A stretch of 64,000 nucleotides of DNA from Novosphingobium chloroacetimidivorans (GTDB lineage Bacteria; Pseudomonadota; Alphaproteobacteria; Sphingomonadales; Sphingomonadaceae): assembly GCF_014204535.1 (NCBI RefSeq), contig NZ_JACHLR010000001.1, forward strand, positions 394,870 through 458,869, read 5' to 3'. This document shows, in pieces, positions 1 through 10,598 of this stretch. Numbering within the stretch: the first letter of the stretch is position 1; each line of letters opens with the position of its first letter. Under the pieces are notes generated by a model. The model was not told where the DNA came from and ran no database searches. It worked only from the letters and a program-made list of their open reading frames with translations. The position numbers and the translations under genes are program-made.

Positions 1-920
1 GTGCAGCCGATCGTTGCGGCGAAGAAGCAGGTCGAAGCGCCGATCACGGTCACGAAGCCGAGCGCGGTCGGGGCGGCCTCAAACATCGGTGACAGACGGC
101 AGACCATGAATACGCCCGCGGTGACCATGGTGGCCGCGTGAATCAGCGCCGAGACCGGGGTCGGGCCTTCCATCGCGTCGGGCAGCCAGGTGTGGAGGCC
201 CAGCTGCGCCGACTTGCCCATCGCGCCGATGAACAGCAGCAGGCACAGCACCGTAAGCGTATCGAAACGGTGACCCAGAAAGCCGATGGTCGAGCCAGCC
301 ATCGCGGGCGCGGCTTGCAGGATTTCAGGGATCGAGACGGTGTTGAACACCAGGTAGGTGCCGAAAATGCCGAGCATGAAGCCCAAGTCGCCCACGCGGT
401 TGACCACGAAGGCCTTGATCGCGGCGGCAGAGGCGGACGGCTTGCGGAACCAGAAGCCGATCAGCAGGTACGAGGCAAGGCCCACCCCTTCCCAGCCGAA
501 GAACATCTGCACGAGGTTGTCGGCCGTCACCAGCATCAGCATGGCGAAGGTGAACAGCGAGAGGTACGCGAAGAACCGCGGCTGATCCGGCTCCTCCTCC
601 ATGTAACCCCACGAATAGAGGTGCACGAGCGCCGAGACGCTGGTGATGACCACCAGCATGACCGCCGTCAGCGTGTCGACGCGCAGCGCCCAGTCGAAGG
701 TCATCGTGCCCGATTGCACCCACTTGAGCACGGGGACGACGCTCGCCTCGGCATTGCCGCTGAGAAACGAGAGGAAGATCGGCCAGGACAGAGCGCAGGC
801 GACGAACAGCGCGCCGGTCGTGATGACCTTGGCCGCGAAGTTGCCCAGCTGCTTGTTGCCGAGCCCGGCGACGATCGCTGCCAGGAGCGGCAGGAAGACG
901 ATGATAAGGATGGAGTGCAA
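1..920 (-). CDS. nuoL: NADH-quinone oxidoreductase subunit L, C-terminus cut by window edge
   Basis: Membrane-arm proton-pumping subunit of complex I, related to Mrp antiporters. Only about the first 306 codons lie in the window. The frame reads a hydrophobic N-terminus followed by the conserved stretch [18 protein letters not shown] and then [19 protein letters not shown], both hallmarks of NuoL/NuoM-type subunits. The start is the TTG at 918-920, four bases after the nuoK stop; no ATG or GTG fits and NuoL proteins begin just before this hydrophobic run. It is the last visible gene of the minus-strand operon; nuoM and nuoN are expected to the left. Confidence 0.95.
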   Translation of the reverse strand, partial: MHSILIIVFLPLLAAIVAGLGNKQLGNFAAKVITTGALFVACALSWPIFLSFLSGNAEASVVPVLKWVQSGTMTFDWALRVDTLTAVMLVVITSVSALVHLYSWGYMEEEPDQPRFFAYLSLFTFAMLMLVTADNLVQMFFGWEGVGLASYLLIGFWFRKPSASAAAIKAFVVNRVGDLGFMLGIFGTYLVFNTVSIPEILQAAPAMAGSTIGFLGHRFDTLTVLCLLLFIGAMGKSAQLGLHTWLPDAMEGPTPVSALIHAATMVTAGVFMVCRLSPMFEAAPTALGFVTVIGASTCFFAATIGC

Positions 921-924
921 CGTC

Positions 925-1230
925 TTAGCCCTTCATCCGATTGGCGTCGTCGACCGCGATGGTGCCGCGGCTGCGGAAGTAGATGACCAGGATCGCTAGA
1001 CCGACCGCCGCCTCGCCCGCCGCCACGGTCAGCACGAACATCGCGAAGATCTGGCCGGTAAGGTCGTGCAGGAAGGCACTGAACGCGACCAGGTTAAGGT
1101 TCACCGACAGCAGGATCAGCTCGATCGCCATCAGGATGACGATGATGTTCTTGCGGTTGAGGAAGATCCCCAGGACGCCCAGCACGAACAGGATCGAGCT
1201 GACGACGACGTAGTGTTCGATGCCGATCAC
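925..1230 (-). CDS. nuoK: NADH-quinone oxidoreductase subunit K
   Basis: Small three-helix membrane subunit of complex I, 101 aa, the usual family length. It starts [18 protein letters not shown] and contains the buried glutamates of the proton channel in [20 protein letters not shown] and [12 protein letters not shown]. Its ATG overlaps the nuoJ stop by 4 bases, so translation is probably coupled; nuoL follows after 4 bases. Confidence 0.97.
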   Translation of the reverse strand: MIGIEHYVVVSSILFVLGVLGIFLNRKNIIVILMAIELILLSVNLNLVAFSAFLHDLTGQIFAMFVLTVAAGEAAVGLAILVIYFRSRGTIAVDDANRMKG

Positions 1231-1844
1231 AGCGTCATCCCCTTACCCACCTCAGGCTTCATGTTGATGGTTGCCTCGTCCGGACGGCGCGCGTTCTGCT
1301 TCGCCACGTTCTGTCCGCGGCTGTCGCTGCGCTGGCGATGAGTCAGCACAATCGCGCCGATCATGGCGACCAGCAGGACCAGGCCCGATGCCTCGAACAA
1401 GAACAGGTAGCGCCCGTACATCAGCTGGCCGATCGCGGCGATGTTGCTCGCTCCCGGCGCGGTGATCGCCGTGCCGTCAGGCGTACCAAGGTGCATCGCG
1501 CCGGCCTTATAGGCGCCAACGCCCAGCACGATCTCGGCCAGCAACACGACCGCGATCAGCATGCCGAGCGGGAAGTTCTTGACGAAACCGGCCCGCAGTT
1601 CGGCAAAGTCGATGTCGAGCATCATGACGACAAACAGGAACAGCACCGCGACAGCGCCGACATAGACGATGACCAGCAGCATCGCGATGAACTCGGCGCC
1701 GACCAGCACCATCAGGCCGGCGGCGTTGAAGAACGCCAGGATCAGCCAGAGCACCGAGTGCACCGGGTTGCGCGCCAGGATGGTGACGGCGCCCGAGGCG
1801 ATCGTCAGCACGGCGAAAAGGTAGAAGGCGAAAACGTGGATCAC
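1227..1844 (-). CDS. nuoJ: NADH-quinone oxidoreductase subunit J
   Basis: Membrane subunit of complex I with five predicted helices, 205 aa. The family stretch [19 protein letters not shown], followed by [20 protein letters not shown], identifies it. The C-terminal about 40 residues after the last helix are polar and variable. It overlaps nuoK by 4 bases. An 87-base gap holding a REP-like stem-loop separates it from nuoI, the largest gap in the nuoI-L part of the operon. Confidence 0.97.
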   Translation of the reverse strand: MIHVFAFYLFAVLTIASGAVTILARNPVHSVLWLILAFFNAAGLMVLVGAEFIAMLLVIVYVGAVAVLFLFVVMMLDIDFAELRAGFVKNFPLGMLIAVVLLAEIVLGVGAYKAGAMHLGTPDGTAITAPGASNIAAIGQLMYGRYLFLFEASGLVLLVAMIGAIVLTHRQRSDSRGQNVAKQNARRPDEATINMKPEVGKGMTL

Positions 1845-1870
1845 GACGGCTCGACCATATCTGCCGTCGC

Positions 1871-1886
1871 CCCCGCCTGCGCGGGG
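1871..1886. repeat. REP-like stem-loop inside the nuo operon
   Basis: A perfect 6-base stem with a 4-base loop (ccccgc-ctgc-gcgggg) followed by atgacgag. It lies in the nuoJ-nuoI gap. The core resembles the abundant CCCCGC-GCGGGG palindromes of alphaproteobacterial genomes. Only one copy was noticed here, so its repeat status is inferred; it could affect mRNA stability. Confidence 0.5.
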
Positions 1887-1931
1887 ATGACGAGGTTGGG
1901 AATCATGAGTGCCCCTGACATCGCGGCGGCC

Positions 1932-2417
1932 CTAGCGGTAGGGCGCATCGGCTTCAAGGTTCGCGGCCAGCGCCCGCTCCCACTTGTCCCCGTTCGCCAG
2001 CAGCTTCGCCTTGTCGTAAAGCAGTTCCTCGCGCGTCTCGGTCGAGTACTCGAGGTTCGGACCTTCGACGATGGCGTCGACCGGGCACGCTTCCTGGCAG
2101 AAGCCGCAGAAGATGCACTTGGTCATGTCGATGTCGTAGCGCGTGGTGCGGCGCGAACCGTCGTTGCGCGGCTCGGCCTCGATCGTGATCGCCTGCGCCG
2201 GGCAGACCGCCTCGCACAGCTTGCACGCGATGCAGCGCTCCTCGCCGTTCGGATAACGGCGCAGCGCATGCTCGCCACGAAAGCGGGGCGACAGCGGGTT
2301 CTTCTCGAACGGATAGTTGATCGTCGCCTTGGGCTTGAAGAAGTACTTCAGCGTCAGGGCATGCGCCTTCAAAAATTCCCAGAGCGTGAAGCTCTTGACC
2401 AGTTGGGCGACACTCAT
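1932..2417 (-). CDS. nuoI: NADH-quinone oxidoreductase subunit I (8Fe ferredoxin-type)
   Basis: Peripheral-arm subunit that carries clusters N6a and N6b and passes electrons toward NuoB. Two CxxCxxCxxxCP motifs are visible, [12 protein letters not shown] and [12 protein letters not shown], about 40 residues apart. Length 161 aa is normal. The ATG overlaps the nuoH stop by 4 bases (ATGA). Confidence 0.98.
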   Translation of the reverse strand: MSVAQLVKSFTLWEFLKAHALTLKYFFKPKATINYPFEKNPLSPRFRGEHALRRYPNGEERCIACKLCEAVCPAQAITIEAEPRNDGSRRTTRYDIDMTKCIFCGFCQEACPVDAIVEGPNLEYSTETREELLYDKAKLLANGDKWERALAANLEADAPYR

Positions 2418-3460
2418 GCGCCATACCTCGTAAACATGAGCCAGCCCGAGACGAGCACCACAAACCCGAGCGAAACGGGCAGGAAGACCTTCCAGCCCAG
2501 CCGCATCAGCTGGTCATAGCGATACCGGGGCACGGTCGCCTTCACCCAGGAGAAGATGAAGAAGAAGAACAGGATCTTGAGCAGCAGCCAGACGAAGCCG
2601 GGGACCCAGTAGAGGAACGGGATCTCAAACGGAGGCAGCCAGCCGCCGAAGAACAGCGTTGCGTTCAGCGCGCACATGAGCAGCACGTTGGCGTATTCGC
2701 CCAGCCAGTAGAGCGCGAAGGACATCGACGAGTATTCGGTCTGGAAGCCGGCGACGAGCTCGGATTCCGCCTCGGTCAGATCGAACGGGGCGCGGCCGGT
2801 TTCGGCCATGCCGGAGATCAGAAACATCACCCACATCGGAAACAGCAGGATGTTGAACCAGAAGCCGTTCACGAAGCCGAGACCAGCGCCCTTCTGCGCG
2901 AGCACGATCTCGTTCAGGTTGAAGCTGTTGGCCCACAGCACCACGCAGATCAGGATGAAGCCGATCGAGACTTCGTAGCTGATCATCTGCGCCGACGCGC
3001 GCATGGCCGAGAAGAATGGGTACTTCGAGTTCGAAGCCCAGCCCGCCATGACCGTGCCGTAGACACCCAGCGAGCTGATCGCGAGCACGTAGAGCAGGCC
3101 GACATTGATGTCGGCCAGCACCGCGCCCGAGTTGAACGGGATCACCGCCCACGCAAGCAGCGCGACCGTGAAGGTCACGATCGGCGCGATCAGGAAGATG
3201 CCCTTGTTCGCAGCCGAAGGGACGATGGTTTCCTGCAGGAAGACCTTGAGGCCGTCCGCGAAGCTTTGCAGCAGGCCGAACGGGCCGACCACGTTGGGGC
3301 CACGGCGCAGCGCCATGGCCGCCCAGATCTTGCGGTCGGCATAGATGATCATCGCCACGCCGAGCATCAGCGGCAGCGCGATCAGCAGGATGCCGCAGAT
3401 GGTCGCGATCGCCCACGCCCACTCGTAGGACATGCCCAGGTTCTGGAAGAACGCGGTCAC
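2414..3460 (-). CDS. nuoH: NADH-quinone oxidoreductase subunit H
   Basis: Eight-helix membrane subunit that forms the quinone chamber with NuoB and NuoD, 348 aa. Family hallmarks are [19 protein letters not shown] near residue 55 and [20 protein letters not shown] near residue 220, the latter with the acidic residues of the E-channel. It overlaps nuoG by 4 bases and nuoI by 4 bases. Confidence 0.98.
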   Translation of the reverse strand: MTAFFQNLGMSYEWAWAIATICGILLIALPLMLGVAMIIYADRKIWAAMALRRGPNVVGPFGLLQSFADGLKVFLQETIVPSAANKGIFLIAPIVTFTVALLAWAVIPFNSGAVLADINVGLLYVLAISSLGVYGTVMAGWASNSKYPFFSAMRASAQMISYEVSIGFILICVVLWANSFNLNEIVLAQKGAGLGFVNGFWFNILLFPMWVMFLISGMAETGRAPFDLTEAESELVAGFQTEYSSMSFALYWLGEYANVLLMCALNATLFFGGWLPPFEIPFLYWVPGFVWLLLKILFFFFIFSWVKATVPRYRYDQLMRLGWKVFLPVSLGFVVLVSGWLMFTRYGA

Positions 3461-5475
3461 TCGGCCGCCTCCGCCAGGTCCTCACCGTGGAGCAGTTCGG
3501 CCGAGCAGCGCTGCATCACCGCGCTGGCGCGCGCGATCGGGTTGGTCATGTAGAAATCCTGGATCGGATAGGCGATGGCGCCGCTGGCGGAGCCGCCGCC
3601 GGACGGCAGGACGCTTCCGTAGTCCGCCAGGCCCTCGATGCCAAGCGCCGGAACAGCCGAAATCATCGCGGTCCGCAGATCGTCGAAGCTGTCGAAGCCG
3701 ACAGAGACGCCGAAGGCATCGGCAAGCGCGCGCAGGATCGTCCAGTCCTCACGTGCGTCGCCGGGCGCGAACACCGCCTTGTCGGCGAACTGCACGCGTC
3801 CCTCGGTGTTGACGTAAGTGCCCGCCTTCTCGGTATAGGCCGCACCGGGCAGGATGACGTCCGCCGCATGGGCGCCCTTGTCTCCGTGGTGGCCGATGTA
3901 GACGATCATCGACCCGGCGAACTTGGCGTAGTCCACCTCGTCGGCGCCGAGCGAGAGGACGACCTTGGGCTTTGCCGCGACGAGATCGGCGATGCCGCCC
4001 TTCTGTGCGAAGCCAAGCATCAGCCCGCCCATACGACTTGCCGCCATGTGCAGGACGTTGAAGCCGTTCCACTTCGTGCCGTCCTCAAGGTCGCGCACGA
4101 GGTTGAGGCTGCCGGCGAACGCCAGCGCGGCGTCCAGTCCGCCGCTGCCCAGCCCTGCCCCGCCAAGGATAACCGCCGGGCGCTTGGCATTGGCGAACGC
4201 ATCCGACACGTGGCCCGGCAGGTTGCCCAGCAACGCGCGATCGTTGCCGAGGAACTCGCCGCCGCAGGTAGTCTCCCACTCCGGCCCGATCAGGAACACC
4301 TTGGCGCCCCGCTTGACAGCCTTGCGAATGCGGACATGCACCAGCGGCGCTTCCCAGCGGACCATCGATCCGACGATCAGGATGGCATCGGCGGTCTCGA
4401 TACCGTTGAAGGTCGAGTTGAAGTTTACCGCCGCCAGGCTGTCGGTGGCGTAATCCATGCCGGTCTGACGACCTTCGAGCTGGGTCGAGCCGAGCGCACC
4501 GAGCAGTTGCTTGGCCGCGAACATCGTCTCGCAGTCGACCATGTCGCCGGCGATCGCGGCGATGCTGTTACCCGGGTTCAGCGAAGCGATGGCGGCGAAC
4601 GCCTCGTTCCAGCTGGCGGGCTGAAGCTTGCCGTCCCTACGCAGATACGGTCGGTCGAGCCGCCGCTTGGTCAGGCCGTCGACCTGATAGCGGCCCTTGT
4701 CGCTCAGCCACTCCTCGTTGACGTCGTCGTTGATGCGCGGGAGCACGCGCATGACCTCGCGGCCGCGCGCGTCGATGCGGATGTTGGCGCCGGTCGCGTC
4801 CGACACATCGATGCCGAGCGTCTTCTTCAGCTCCCAGGGCCGCGCCTCGAAGGCATAGGGCCGGCTGGTCAGCGCGCCTACGGGGCACAAATCGATCACG
4901 TTGGCCGAGAGCTCATGCTTGGCGGCATGCTCCAGATACGTGGTGATCTGCATGCTCTCGCCGCGATAGAGCGCGCCGATCTCGTCGACGCCCGCAACTT
5001 CCTCGGAGAAGCGAACGCAGCGGGTGCAGTGGATGCACCGCGTCATCTGCGTCTTGATCAGCGGGCCCATGTTCTTGTCGGTCACCGCGCGCTTGTTCTC
5101 GTGGTAGCGCGAGCCGCCACGGCCATAGGCGACGGACTGGTCCTGCAGGTCGCACTCGCCGCCCTGGTCGCAGATCGGGCAATCGAGCGGGTGGTTGATC
5201 AGAAGGAACTCCATCACCCCTTCCCGCGCCTTCTTGACCATCTCGGAGTCGGTGCGAATCTCCTGGTTGTCGGCGGCGGGCAGCGCGCACGAGGCCTGCG
5301 GCTTGGGCGGTCCGGGCTTCACCTCGACCAGACACATGCGGCAGTTGCCCGCGATGCTCAGCCGCTCGTGATAGCAGAAGCGCGGGATTTCCTTGCCGGC
5401 GAGCTCGCAGGCCTGAAGCACGGTGGCGCCGTTGGGCACCTCGATCTCGACACCGTCGACTTTCAGCTTGGGCAT
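3457..5475 (-). CDS. nuoG: NADH-quinone oxidoreductase subunit G
   Basis: Large Fe-S subunit of the NADH dehydrogenase arm, 672 aa, close to other alphaproteobacterial NuoG and shorter than the E. coli protein. Domains in order: an N-terminal 2Fe-2S ferredoxin domain ([16 protein letters not shown]), the His/Cys N5 motif ([18 protein letters not shown]), a 4Fe-4S motif (RCIHCTRC, then DLCPVGAL), then a degenerate molybdopterin-oxidoreductase fold. The start is an ATG one base after the stop of the small coiled-coil gene; nuoH overlaps its end. Confidence 0.97.
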   Translation of the reverse strand: MPKLKVDGVEIEVPNGATVLQACELAGKEIPRFCYHERLSIAGNCRMCLVEVKPGPPKPQASCALPAADNQEIRTDSEMVKKAREGVMEFLLINHPLDCPICDQGGECDLQDQSVAYGRGGSRYHENKRAVTDKNMGPLIKTQMTRCIHCTRCVRFSEEVAGVDEIGALYRGESMQITTYLEHAAKHELSANVIDLCPVGALTSRPYAFEARPWELKKTLGIDVSDATGANIRIDARGREVMRVLPRINDDVNEEWLSDKGRYQVDGLTKRRLDRPYLRRDGKLQPASWNEAFAAIASLNPGNSIAAIAGDMVDCETMFAAKQLLGALGSTQLEGRQTGMDYATDSLAAVNFNSTFNGIETADAILIVGSMVRWEAPLVHVRIRKAVKRGAKVFLIGPEWETTCGGEFLGNDRALLGNLPGHVSDAFANAKRPAVILGGAGLGSGGLDAALAFAGSLNLVRDLEDGTKWNGFNVLHMAASRMGGLMLGFAQKGGIADLVAAKPKVVLSLGADEVDYAKFAGSMIVYIGHHGDKGAHAADVILPGAAYTEKAGTYVNTEGRVQFADKAVFAPGDAREDWTILRALADAFGVSVGFDSFDDLRTAMISAVPALGIEGLADYGSVLPSGGGSASGAIAYPIQDFYMTNPIARASAVMQRCSAELLHGEDLAEAAE

Positions 5476-5476
5476 G

Positions 5477-5728
5477 TCAGTGTTCCGTGTCCATCAGACC
5501 GATACGGCGTTCGATCCGGTCGATGCGATCTTTCATGGCAGAGATGTCCGTCTCTACACCGAGTATCGATGTCATGACGCCATGAAGCGACGTCAGCAAT
5601 CCACGCTGGTGGTCTTCCATGGCCAGCAAGCGCAGCGCCTGCGAAGCCTGGTCGCGCCGAACCAGCGAAAGCTCGTGCTGCAGACTTTTCAGAATCTCCA
5701 GAACGATATCGTCAGGCTGCTCGCTCAC
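5477..5728 (-). CDS. Small coiled-coil protein between nuoF and nuoG
   Basis: An 83-residue frame with a GTG start (5726-5728) that overlaps the nuoF stop as GTGA, ending one base before nuoG. The gene is therefore embedded in the operon with the coupling used by its neighbours. The product is soluble and charged, with heptad-like Leu/Ile spacing across most of its length and a C-terminal amphipathic segment ([16 protein letters not shown]). I recognise no family and no cofactor motif. An assembly or accessory role for complex I is inferred from position only. Confidence 0.75.
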   Translation of the reverse strand: MSEQPDDIVLEILKSLQHELSLVRRDQASQALRLLAMEDHQRGLLTSLHGVMTSILGVETDISAMKDRIDRIERRIGLMDTEH

Positions 5729-7035
5729 TCCGCAGCCTCCCGCAGACCACCAAGTCGCTCTTCGATGCGGCGCTCGATCTCCGGACGGAAGTGCTTGATC
5801 AACCCCTGGATCGGCCACGCCGCCGCGTCGCCGAGCGCGCAGATGGTGTGGCCTTCGACCTGCTTGGTGACCTGCTGGAGCATGTCGATCTCCTCGACAT
5901 GCGCCTCGCCGGTGCGCAGGCGCTCCATCACCCGCCACATCCAGCCGGTGCCTTCGCGGCAGGGTGTGCACTGGCCGCAGGACTCGTGCTTGTAGAAGTA
6001 CGAGATGCGGCTGATGGCGCGCACGATGTCGGTGGACTTGTCCATGACGATGACGGCCGCGGTGCCGAGGCCCGAGCCGACCGCCTTGAGGCCGTCGAAG
6101 TCCATCGGCGCGTCCCAGATCTGCGCGGCCGGCACCAACGGCACCGACGAGCCACCGGGGATCACCGCCAGCAGATTGTCCTTGCCGCCGCGAATGCCGC
6201 CGCAGTGCTTCTCGATCAGTTCGCTGAATGGAATGCTCATCGCTTCTTCGACGACGCAGGGCCGGTTCACGTGGCCGCTGATCTGGAAGAGCTTGGTGCC
6301 GCGATTGTTCTCGGCGCCGAAGCTGGAGAACCACGATGCACCGCGGCGCAGGATGGTCGGCGCGACGGCGATCGACTCGACGTTGTTGACCGTGGTCGGG
6401 CAACCGTAGAGGCCCGCGCCGGCCGGAAACGGCGGCTTGAGGCGCGGCTGGCCCTTTTTACCCTCCAGGCTCTCGATCATCGCGGTTTCTTCGCCGCAGA
6501 TGTAGGCGCCCGCGCCGCGGTGGACGAAGACATCGTAATCGTAGCCCGAACCCGCAGCGTTCTTGCCGAGCAGGCCGGCGTCGTAGGCCTCCTGCACTGC
6601 CGCGAACAACGTCTCGGCCTCGCGGATGTATTCGCCGCGAATGTAGATGTAGGCCGCGCGCGCGTTCATGGCAAAGCCGGCGACGAGCGCGCCTTCGATC
6701 AGCTTGTGCGGATCGTGGCGGATGATCTCACGATCCTTGCACGAGCCTGGCTCGGACTCGTCGGCATTGATGACCAGAAAGCTGGGCTTGGGGTTGCCGG
6801 CGGCGTCCTTGGGCGGCTCCTTGGGCATGAACGACCACTTCATGCCGGTCGGGAAGCCCGCACCGCCACGGCCGCGCAGGCCGGAGTCCTTCATCTCCTG
6901 GATGATCGCGTCACGTCCGCGCGCAATCAGGTCCTTGGTGTTGTCCCAATCGCCCCGCGCCTGGGCGGCGGCCAGGTTCCACGGCTGATAGCCGTAGACG
7001 TTGGTGAAGATGCGGTCCTTGTCGGCGAGGCTCAT
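5725..7035 (-). CDS. nuoF: NADH-quinone oxidoreductase subunit F
   Basis: Flavoprotein subunit that oxidises NADH with FMN and holds cluster N3. Visible motifs: [16 protein letters not shown] for FMN/NADH binding, [19 protein letters not shown], and the cluster motif [12 protein letters not shown] with a distal Cys in TICALGDAA. The start chosen is the ATG at 7033-7035, which overlaps the nuoE stop (ATGA) and gives [10 protein letters not shown]; an in-frame GTG two codons upstream (7041) is possible. 436 aa. Confidence 0.97.
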   Translation of the reverse strand: MSLADKDRIFTNVYGYQPWNLAAAQARGDWDNTKDLIARGRDAIIQEMKDSGLRGRGGAGFPTGMKWSFMPKEPPKDAAGNPKPSFLVINADESEPGSCKDREIIRHDPHKLIEGALVAGFAMNARAAYIYIRGEYIREAETLFAAVQEAYDAGLLGKNAAGSGYDYDVFVHRGAGAYICGEETAMIESLEGKKGQPRLKPPFPAGAGLYGCPTTVNNVESIAVAPTILRRGASWFSSFGAENNRGTKLFQISGHVNRPCVVEEAMSIPFSELIEKHCGGIRGGKDNLLAVIPGGSSVPLVPAAQIWDAPMDFDGLKAVGSGLGTAAVIVMDKSTDIVRAISRISYFYKHESCGQCTPCREGTGWMWRVMERLRTGEAHVEEIDMLQQVTKQVEGHTICALGDAAAWPIQGLIKHFRPEIERRIEERLGGLREAAE

Positions 7036-7703
7036 GCCCACTCACCCCGGTAATCGTGGTTCTCGTCGACCATGGCCGTGAGCGTGGAGAGCGCGCCGGC
7101 GGGCTCGACGGTGTGTCGGCCCGGCTCCTGCGTGCCGGTCTTCGGCTGCTCGCCGCGCGCCAAGGCGTCGAGGATCGCATCCATCCGCTCGGGCGTCAGG
7201 TCTTCGTAGTTGTCGTCGTTGATCTGCACCATCGGCGCAGAGGCGCAGTTGCCCATGCACTCGACCTCGGTGAAGGTCCAGAGACCGTCCTTGGTGGTGT
7301 GACCGTGATGCATGCCCCGCTTCTCGCAGGTGGCGATGATGTCATCCGAGCCGCGCAGCATGCACGGCGTCGTGCCGCAGACCTGCACATGGTAGCGACC
7401 GACCGGAACGAGATTGAACATCGTGTAGAAGGTCGCGACTTCGAGCACCCGGATCACCGGCATGCTAAGCTCACGCGCGACAAACTCGATGACCGGGATC
7501 GGCAACCATCCTTGCGTGTTTGTCTCTTCGCCGACCTGGCGCTGCGCATAGTCGAGCAACGCCATCACCGCCGAGCGCTGACGCCCTTCGGGATAGCGCG
7601 CGATCGCCGCCTTGGCCTTGTCCGCCCAGCCTTGCGTCCAGGCGAACTGGCCCCAACGGGCCCGCAGCTCGGGCGTGTCGGGTTCGATGCTACGCTCGGC
7701 CAT
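7032..7703 (-). CDS. nuoE: NADH-quinone oxidoreductase subunit E
   Basis: Thioredoxin-like subunit carrying the 2Fe-2S cluster N1a. The ligand motifs [10 protein letters not shown] and [11 protein letters not shown] are intact. The start is the ATG at 7701-7703, sharing a base with the stop of the upstream NTF2-like gene (TAATG), giving [10 protein letters not shown] and 223 aa; a longer frame from 7730 exists but would overlap that gene. The C-terminal about 50 residues beyond the cluster domain are a lineage-type extension. Confidence 0.97.
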   Translation of the reverse strand: MAERSIEPDTPELRARWGQFAWTQGWADKAKAAIARYPEGRQRSAVMALLDYAQRQVGEETNTQGWLPIPVIEFVARELSMPVIRVLEVATFYTMFNLVPVGRYHVQVCGTTPCMLRGSDDIIATCEKRGMHHGHTTKDGLWTFTEVECMGNCASAPMVQINDDNYEDLTPERMDAILDALARGEQPKTGTQEPGRHTVEPAGALSTLTAMVDENHDYRGEWA

Positions 7704-8038
7704 TAGCGAACAAACTCCACGCGAGAGCACTTGTCGCCCTCGAAACTGTAGATCGACATAACCTCGAACGGCACCGCTTCGGCCGAGCGCGAGACGGTCT
7801 CGTGCAGGACGACGTACTCGCCCAGCTCATAGCCCTTGAGGATCTCGGCCCGGTTCTGCGGAAATTCGGCGAACATGGCCTTCAGACCGGAACGAACGCC
7901 TTCGCGACCGTCCCGCAGAACCGCCCCGCGATAGCTCGCCTCGCAGGCATCCTCGGTCATCAGCTCGACATAAGCGTCGGCGTCCTGCGCATTGTAGTGC
8001 GCGATCATCTCTTGGGCGATCGCAAGACGGTCAGCCAC
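7703..8038 (-). CDS. NTF2/SnoaL-like domain protein in the nuo operon
   Basis: A 111-residue protein whose pattern (N-terminal helix IAQEMIAHYNAQDADAY, DACEASY, REGVRSGLKAMFAEFP, then strands ending YSFEGDKCSRVEF) fits the NTF2-like/SnoaL cone fold. Such proteins bind small molecules or act as isomerases or accessory folds; no specific catalytic set is evident. It overlaps the small membrane gene upstream by 8 bases and touches nuoE, so it is co-expressed with complex I. Its role there is unknown. Confidence 0.8.
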   Translation of the reverse strand: MADRLAIAQEMIAHYNAQDADAYVELMTEDACEASYRGAVLRDGREGVRSGLKAMFAEFPQNRAEILKGYELGEYVVLHETVSRSAEAVPFEVMSIYSFEGDKCSRVEFVR

Positions 8039-8204
8039 GCGCGTTCTTACTCCACAGCCTTTGCGCGGCGACCACCCAACCGGTCGTCGCCGCGATTACG
8101 AATACCATGCCTGCGCCCGGAACCGCCTGGCCGATCGCAAAGGCGACAAGCGCGATCGCAAGAGCGACCGCAAGGAAGACCCAGGGCGCCGGACGCTCAG
8201 CCAT
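8031..8204 (-). CDS. Small membrane protein (two TM segments) in the nuo operon
   Basis: Fifty-seven residues from the ATG at 8202-8204: MAERPAPW, a hydrophobic segment (VFLAVALAIALVAFAIG), a short loop with Pro-Gly, a second hydrophobic segment (MVFVIAATTGWVVAAQ) and a basic tail. A longer in-frame start at 8231 would overlap the upstream gene by 35 bases and is less likely. No family recognised. It overlaps the next gene and sits between nuoD and nuoE. Confidence 0.65.
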   Translation of the reverse strand: MAERPAPWVFLAVALAIALVAFAIGQAVPGAGMVFVIAATTGWVVAAQRLWSKNARG

Positions 8205-8430
8205 GATTGCGCTTCCGCTTGAGCCAGACATCCTGGCTGAACAGGAACATCTCGAACCCGCCGATCGCCGTCACCAGCATCGGCAGCATCTCCGATGCCC
8301 TGAAACCGAAGTACAACGCCGCGAAATAGGCGATCGCCAGAACCAGCCCGGTAACCATGCCCCAAACCCGCGTCATGCCAAACATCTCTGCCTTCATCTT
8401 CACGTACTCCCGCGATTCCCCGCTACGCAC
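8197..8430 (-). CDS. Small membrane protein in the nuo operon
   Basis: A 77-residue frame with two hydrophobic stretches (MVTGLVLAIAYFAALYFGF and MLPMLVTAIGGFEMFLF) and a basic C-terminus. The true start may be the internal ATG at 8395-8397 (MKAEMFGM), which has a GGGAG about 9 bases upstream; the first ATG is at 8430. It begins 48 bases after nuoD and overlaps the following small membrane gene by 8 bases. Function unknown. Confidence 0.65.
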   Translation of the reverse strand: MRSGESREYVKMKAEMFGMTRVWGMVTGLVLAIAYFAALYFGFRASEMLPMLVTAIGGFEMFLFSQDVWLKRKRNHG

Positions 8431-8478
8431 ACACCCGAGGCAAGGGGTCCCACCCCACTTGCACCGGCATTCAAAATC

Positions 8479-9693
8479 CTATCGGTCGCATTCCCCGAAA
8501 ACGACATCGATCGCGCCCAGAATGGCCGTGGCATCGGGCAGCATGTGCCCCTTGCACATCATGTCCATCGCCTGGAGGTGCGAGAACGCCGTCGGCCGGA
8601 TCTTGCAGCGGTACGGCTTGTTCGAGCCGTCCGAGACCAGGTAGACGCCGAACTCGCCCTTGGGGCTTTCCGTCGCGACGTAGACTTCGCCCGCCGGCAC
8701 GTGGAAGCCCTCGGTGTAGAGCTTGAAGTGATGGATCAGCGATTCCATCGAGCTCTTCATCTCGGCGCGCTTGGGCGGCACGATCTTGCGATCGGTCGAA
8801 GCGATCGGACCTTCCGGCATCTCGCGCAGGCACTGCTTCATGATGCGAGCGGACTGGCGCACTTCCTCGACCCGGACCATGAAGCGGTCGTAGCAGTCCG
8901 AATTCGTGCCCACCGGAATGTCGAAGTCCATGCGGTCGTAGACGTCGTAGGGCTGGCTCTTGCGCAAGTCCCACGGAATGCCCGCACCGCGGATCATCGG
9001 GCCTGAGAAGCCCCAGGCGATCGAATCGTCACGGCTGACCTTGGCGATATCGACGTTGCGCTGCTTGAAGATGCGGTTGTCGACCACCAGGCTCATCGCG
9101 TCTTCGAAGAGTGTCGGCAGGCGCGAGTCGAGCCAGTCGCCGATGTCGGTCAGCAGCTTGAGCGGAACGTCCTGGTGGACGCCACCGGGGCGGAACCAGG
9201 CCGCGTGCATGCGCGCGCCCGATGCCCGCTCGAAGAAGTTGAGGCAGTCCTCACGGATTTCGAAAAGCCACAGGTTCGGCGTCATCGCGCCCACGTCCAT
9301 GACGTGCGACCCGAGGTTGAGCATATGGTTGCAGATGCGCGTCAGCTCGGCGAACAGCACGCGCAGGTACTGCGCACGCAGCGGCACTTCGAGATTCAAC
9401 AGCTTCTCGATCGCGAGCACGTAGCTGTGCTCCATGCACAGCGGCGAGCAGTAATCCAGGCGATCGAAGTAGGGCAGCGCCTGGAGGTAGGTCTTGTGCT
9501 CGATCAGCTTCTCGGTGCCGCGATGAAGCAGGCCGACGTGCGGATCGACCCGCTCGATCACCTCGCCGTCCAGTTCCATAACCATGCGCAGCACGCCATG
9601 CGCCGCGGGGTGCTGTGGCCCGAAGTTGATGGTGTAGTTGTCGACCGACTCGCCCGTGTTGGTGGGCGAGCGTTCCAGAGTCATTCCGCTCAT
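8479..9693 (-). CDS. nuoD: NADH-quinone oxidoreductase subunit D
   Basis: 49-kDa type subunit, descended from the hydrogenase large subunit, forming the quinone site with NuoB and NuoH. It opens with [17 protein letters not shown] and contains the quinone-site His/Tyr loop [14 protein letters not shown]; the C-terminal FGECDR is family-typical. 404 aa. The start lies 2 bases after the nuoC stop. NuoC and NuoD are separate proteins here, unlike the E. coli fusion. Confidence 0.98.
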   Translation of the reverse strand: MSGMTLERSPTNTGESVDNYTINFGPQHPAAHGVLRMVMELDGEVIERVDPHVGLLHRGTEKLIEHKTYLQALPYFDRLDYCSPLCMEHSYVLAIEKLLNLEVPLRAQYLRVLFAELTRICNHMLNLGSHVMDVGAMTPNLWLFEIREDCLNFFERASGARMHAAWFRPGGVHQDVPLKLLTDIGDWLDSRLPTLFEDAMSLVVDNRIFKQRNVDIAKVSRDDSIAWGFSGPMIRGAGIPWDLRKSQPYDVYDRMDFDIPVGTNSDCYDRFMVRVEEVRQSARIMKQCLREMPEGPIASTDRKIVPPKRAEMKSSMESLIHHFKLYTEGFHVPAGEVYVATESPKGEFGVYLVSDGSNKPYRCKIRPTAFSHLQAMDMMCKGHMLPDATAILGAIDVVFGECDR

Positions 9694-9695
9694 GA

Positions 9696-10595
9696 TCAGC
9701 TACCTTCGGGAGCGGGACCGCCGCCCTGCTTGTCCGACGCAGGGCCCTCGGCCGGGCGGTCGGGCTTGGAAGCGGTCGGCTCGGGAGCACCCGGCTCGGG
9801 CGTGCCGCTGGTCTTCACCGTCGGCACGCTCTGACCCTGGCCGGCAATCGTGCCGGACGTGGTGGCGCTCGGCGCGACCTTCTGTTCGGCCTTGCTGTCG
9901 CTCGGTTCGGCGGCCCCGCTCTGCCCGGGCTTCTCGGTGGTCTTGGGCTCTGCGACGGAGGGCGCCGCCGGTTTGGCGGAGGCCTTCTCGTCACCAGGAA
10001 GCACGTAGTCCGCGCCTTCCCACGGGCTCAGGAAGTCGAACGAGCGCAAGTCCTGCGCCAGCTTGACCGGCTCGTAGACGACGCGCTTGTCCTCCTCGGA
10101 ATAGCGCAGTTCGTGGTAGCCGGTGAGCGGAAAGTCCTTGCGGAACGGATGCCCTTCGAAACCGTAGTCCGTCAGGATGCGGCGAAGGTCCTGGTTGCCG
10201 GCGAAGACGACGCCGTACATGTCGAACACCTCGCGCTCGAGCCAACCGGCGACCGGCCACAGCGTGGTGACGGTGGGCACAGGCGTGTTCTCGGCTGCCG
10301 TCACCTTCACCATCACGCGATGGTTCTTCGTCAGCGACAGCAGCATGTAAACGACTTCGAACCGCTCGACACGCGACGGATAGTCGGCGCCAGCGATCTC
10401 CATCAGCTGCTGGTACTGGTGCTCGTCGCGCAGCAGGCGCAGCGCATCCTCGATACTGTCGCGCCGGACAGTAAGCACGAGTTCCTCGAACTCTTCCTTC
10501 GCATCGACCAGCATGGAGCCGAGCGCGGCCGAGAGTGTGTCGAGCACACCCTCGCTGGACGCGATCCTGGGGGCGGAGTGCAGAACGGTCGCCAT
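9696..10595 (-). CDS. nuoC: NADH-quinone oxidoreductase subunit C with disordered C-terminal extension
   Basis: 30-kDa type subunit of the peripheral arm. The conserved core is seen through [17 protein letters not shown] and [20 protein letters not shown], ending near residue 200 at [12 protein letters not shown]. About 100 further residues are almost entirely Pro, Ala, Thr, Ser, Glu, Lys and Gly with no predicted fold. The frame stays open and ends 2 bases before nuoD, so the extension is real coding sequence. Confidence 0.96.
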   Translation of the reverse strand: MATVLHSAPRIASSEGVLDTLSAALGSMLVDAKEEFEELVLTVRRDSIEDALRLLRDEHQYQQLMEIAGADYPSRVERFEVVYMLLSLTKNHRVMVKVTAAENTPVPTVTTLWPVAGWLEREVFDMYGVVFAGNQDLRRILTDYGFEGHPFRKDFPLTGYHELRYSEEDKRVVYEPVKLAQDLRSFDFLSPWEGADYVLPGDEKASAKPAAPSVAEPKTTEKPGQSGAAEPSDSKAEQKVAPSATTSGTIAGQGQSVPTVKTSGTPEPGAPEPTASKPDRPAEGPASDKQGGGPAPEGS

Positions 10596-10598
10596 GGC

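Noticed and set aside
3487..5577. Long forward open frame (about 696 codons) opposite nuoG
   Set aside because: It is the antisense shadow of a high-GC gene; composition is His/Arg/Asp/Val-rich with no family features, while nuoG itself is certain.
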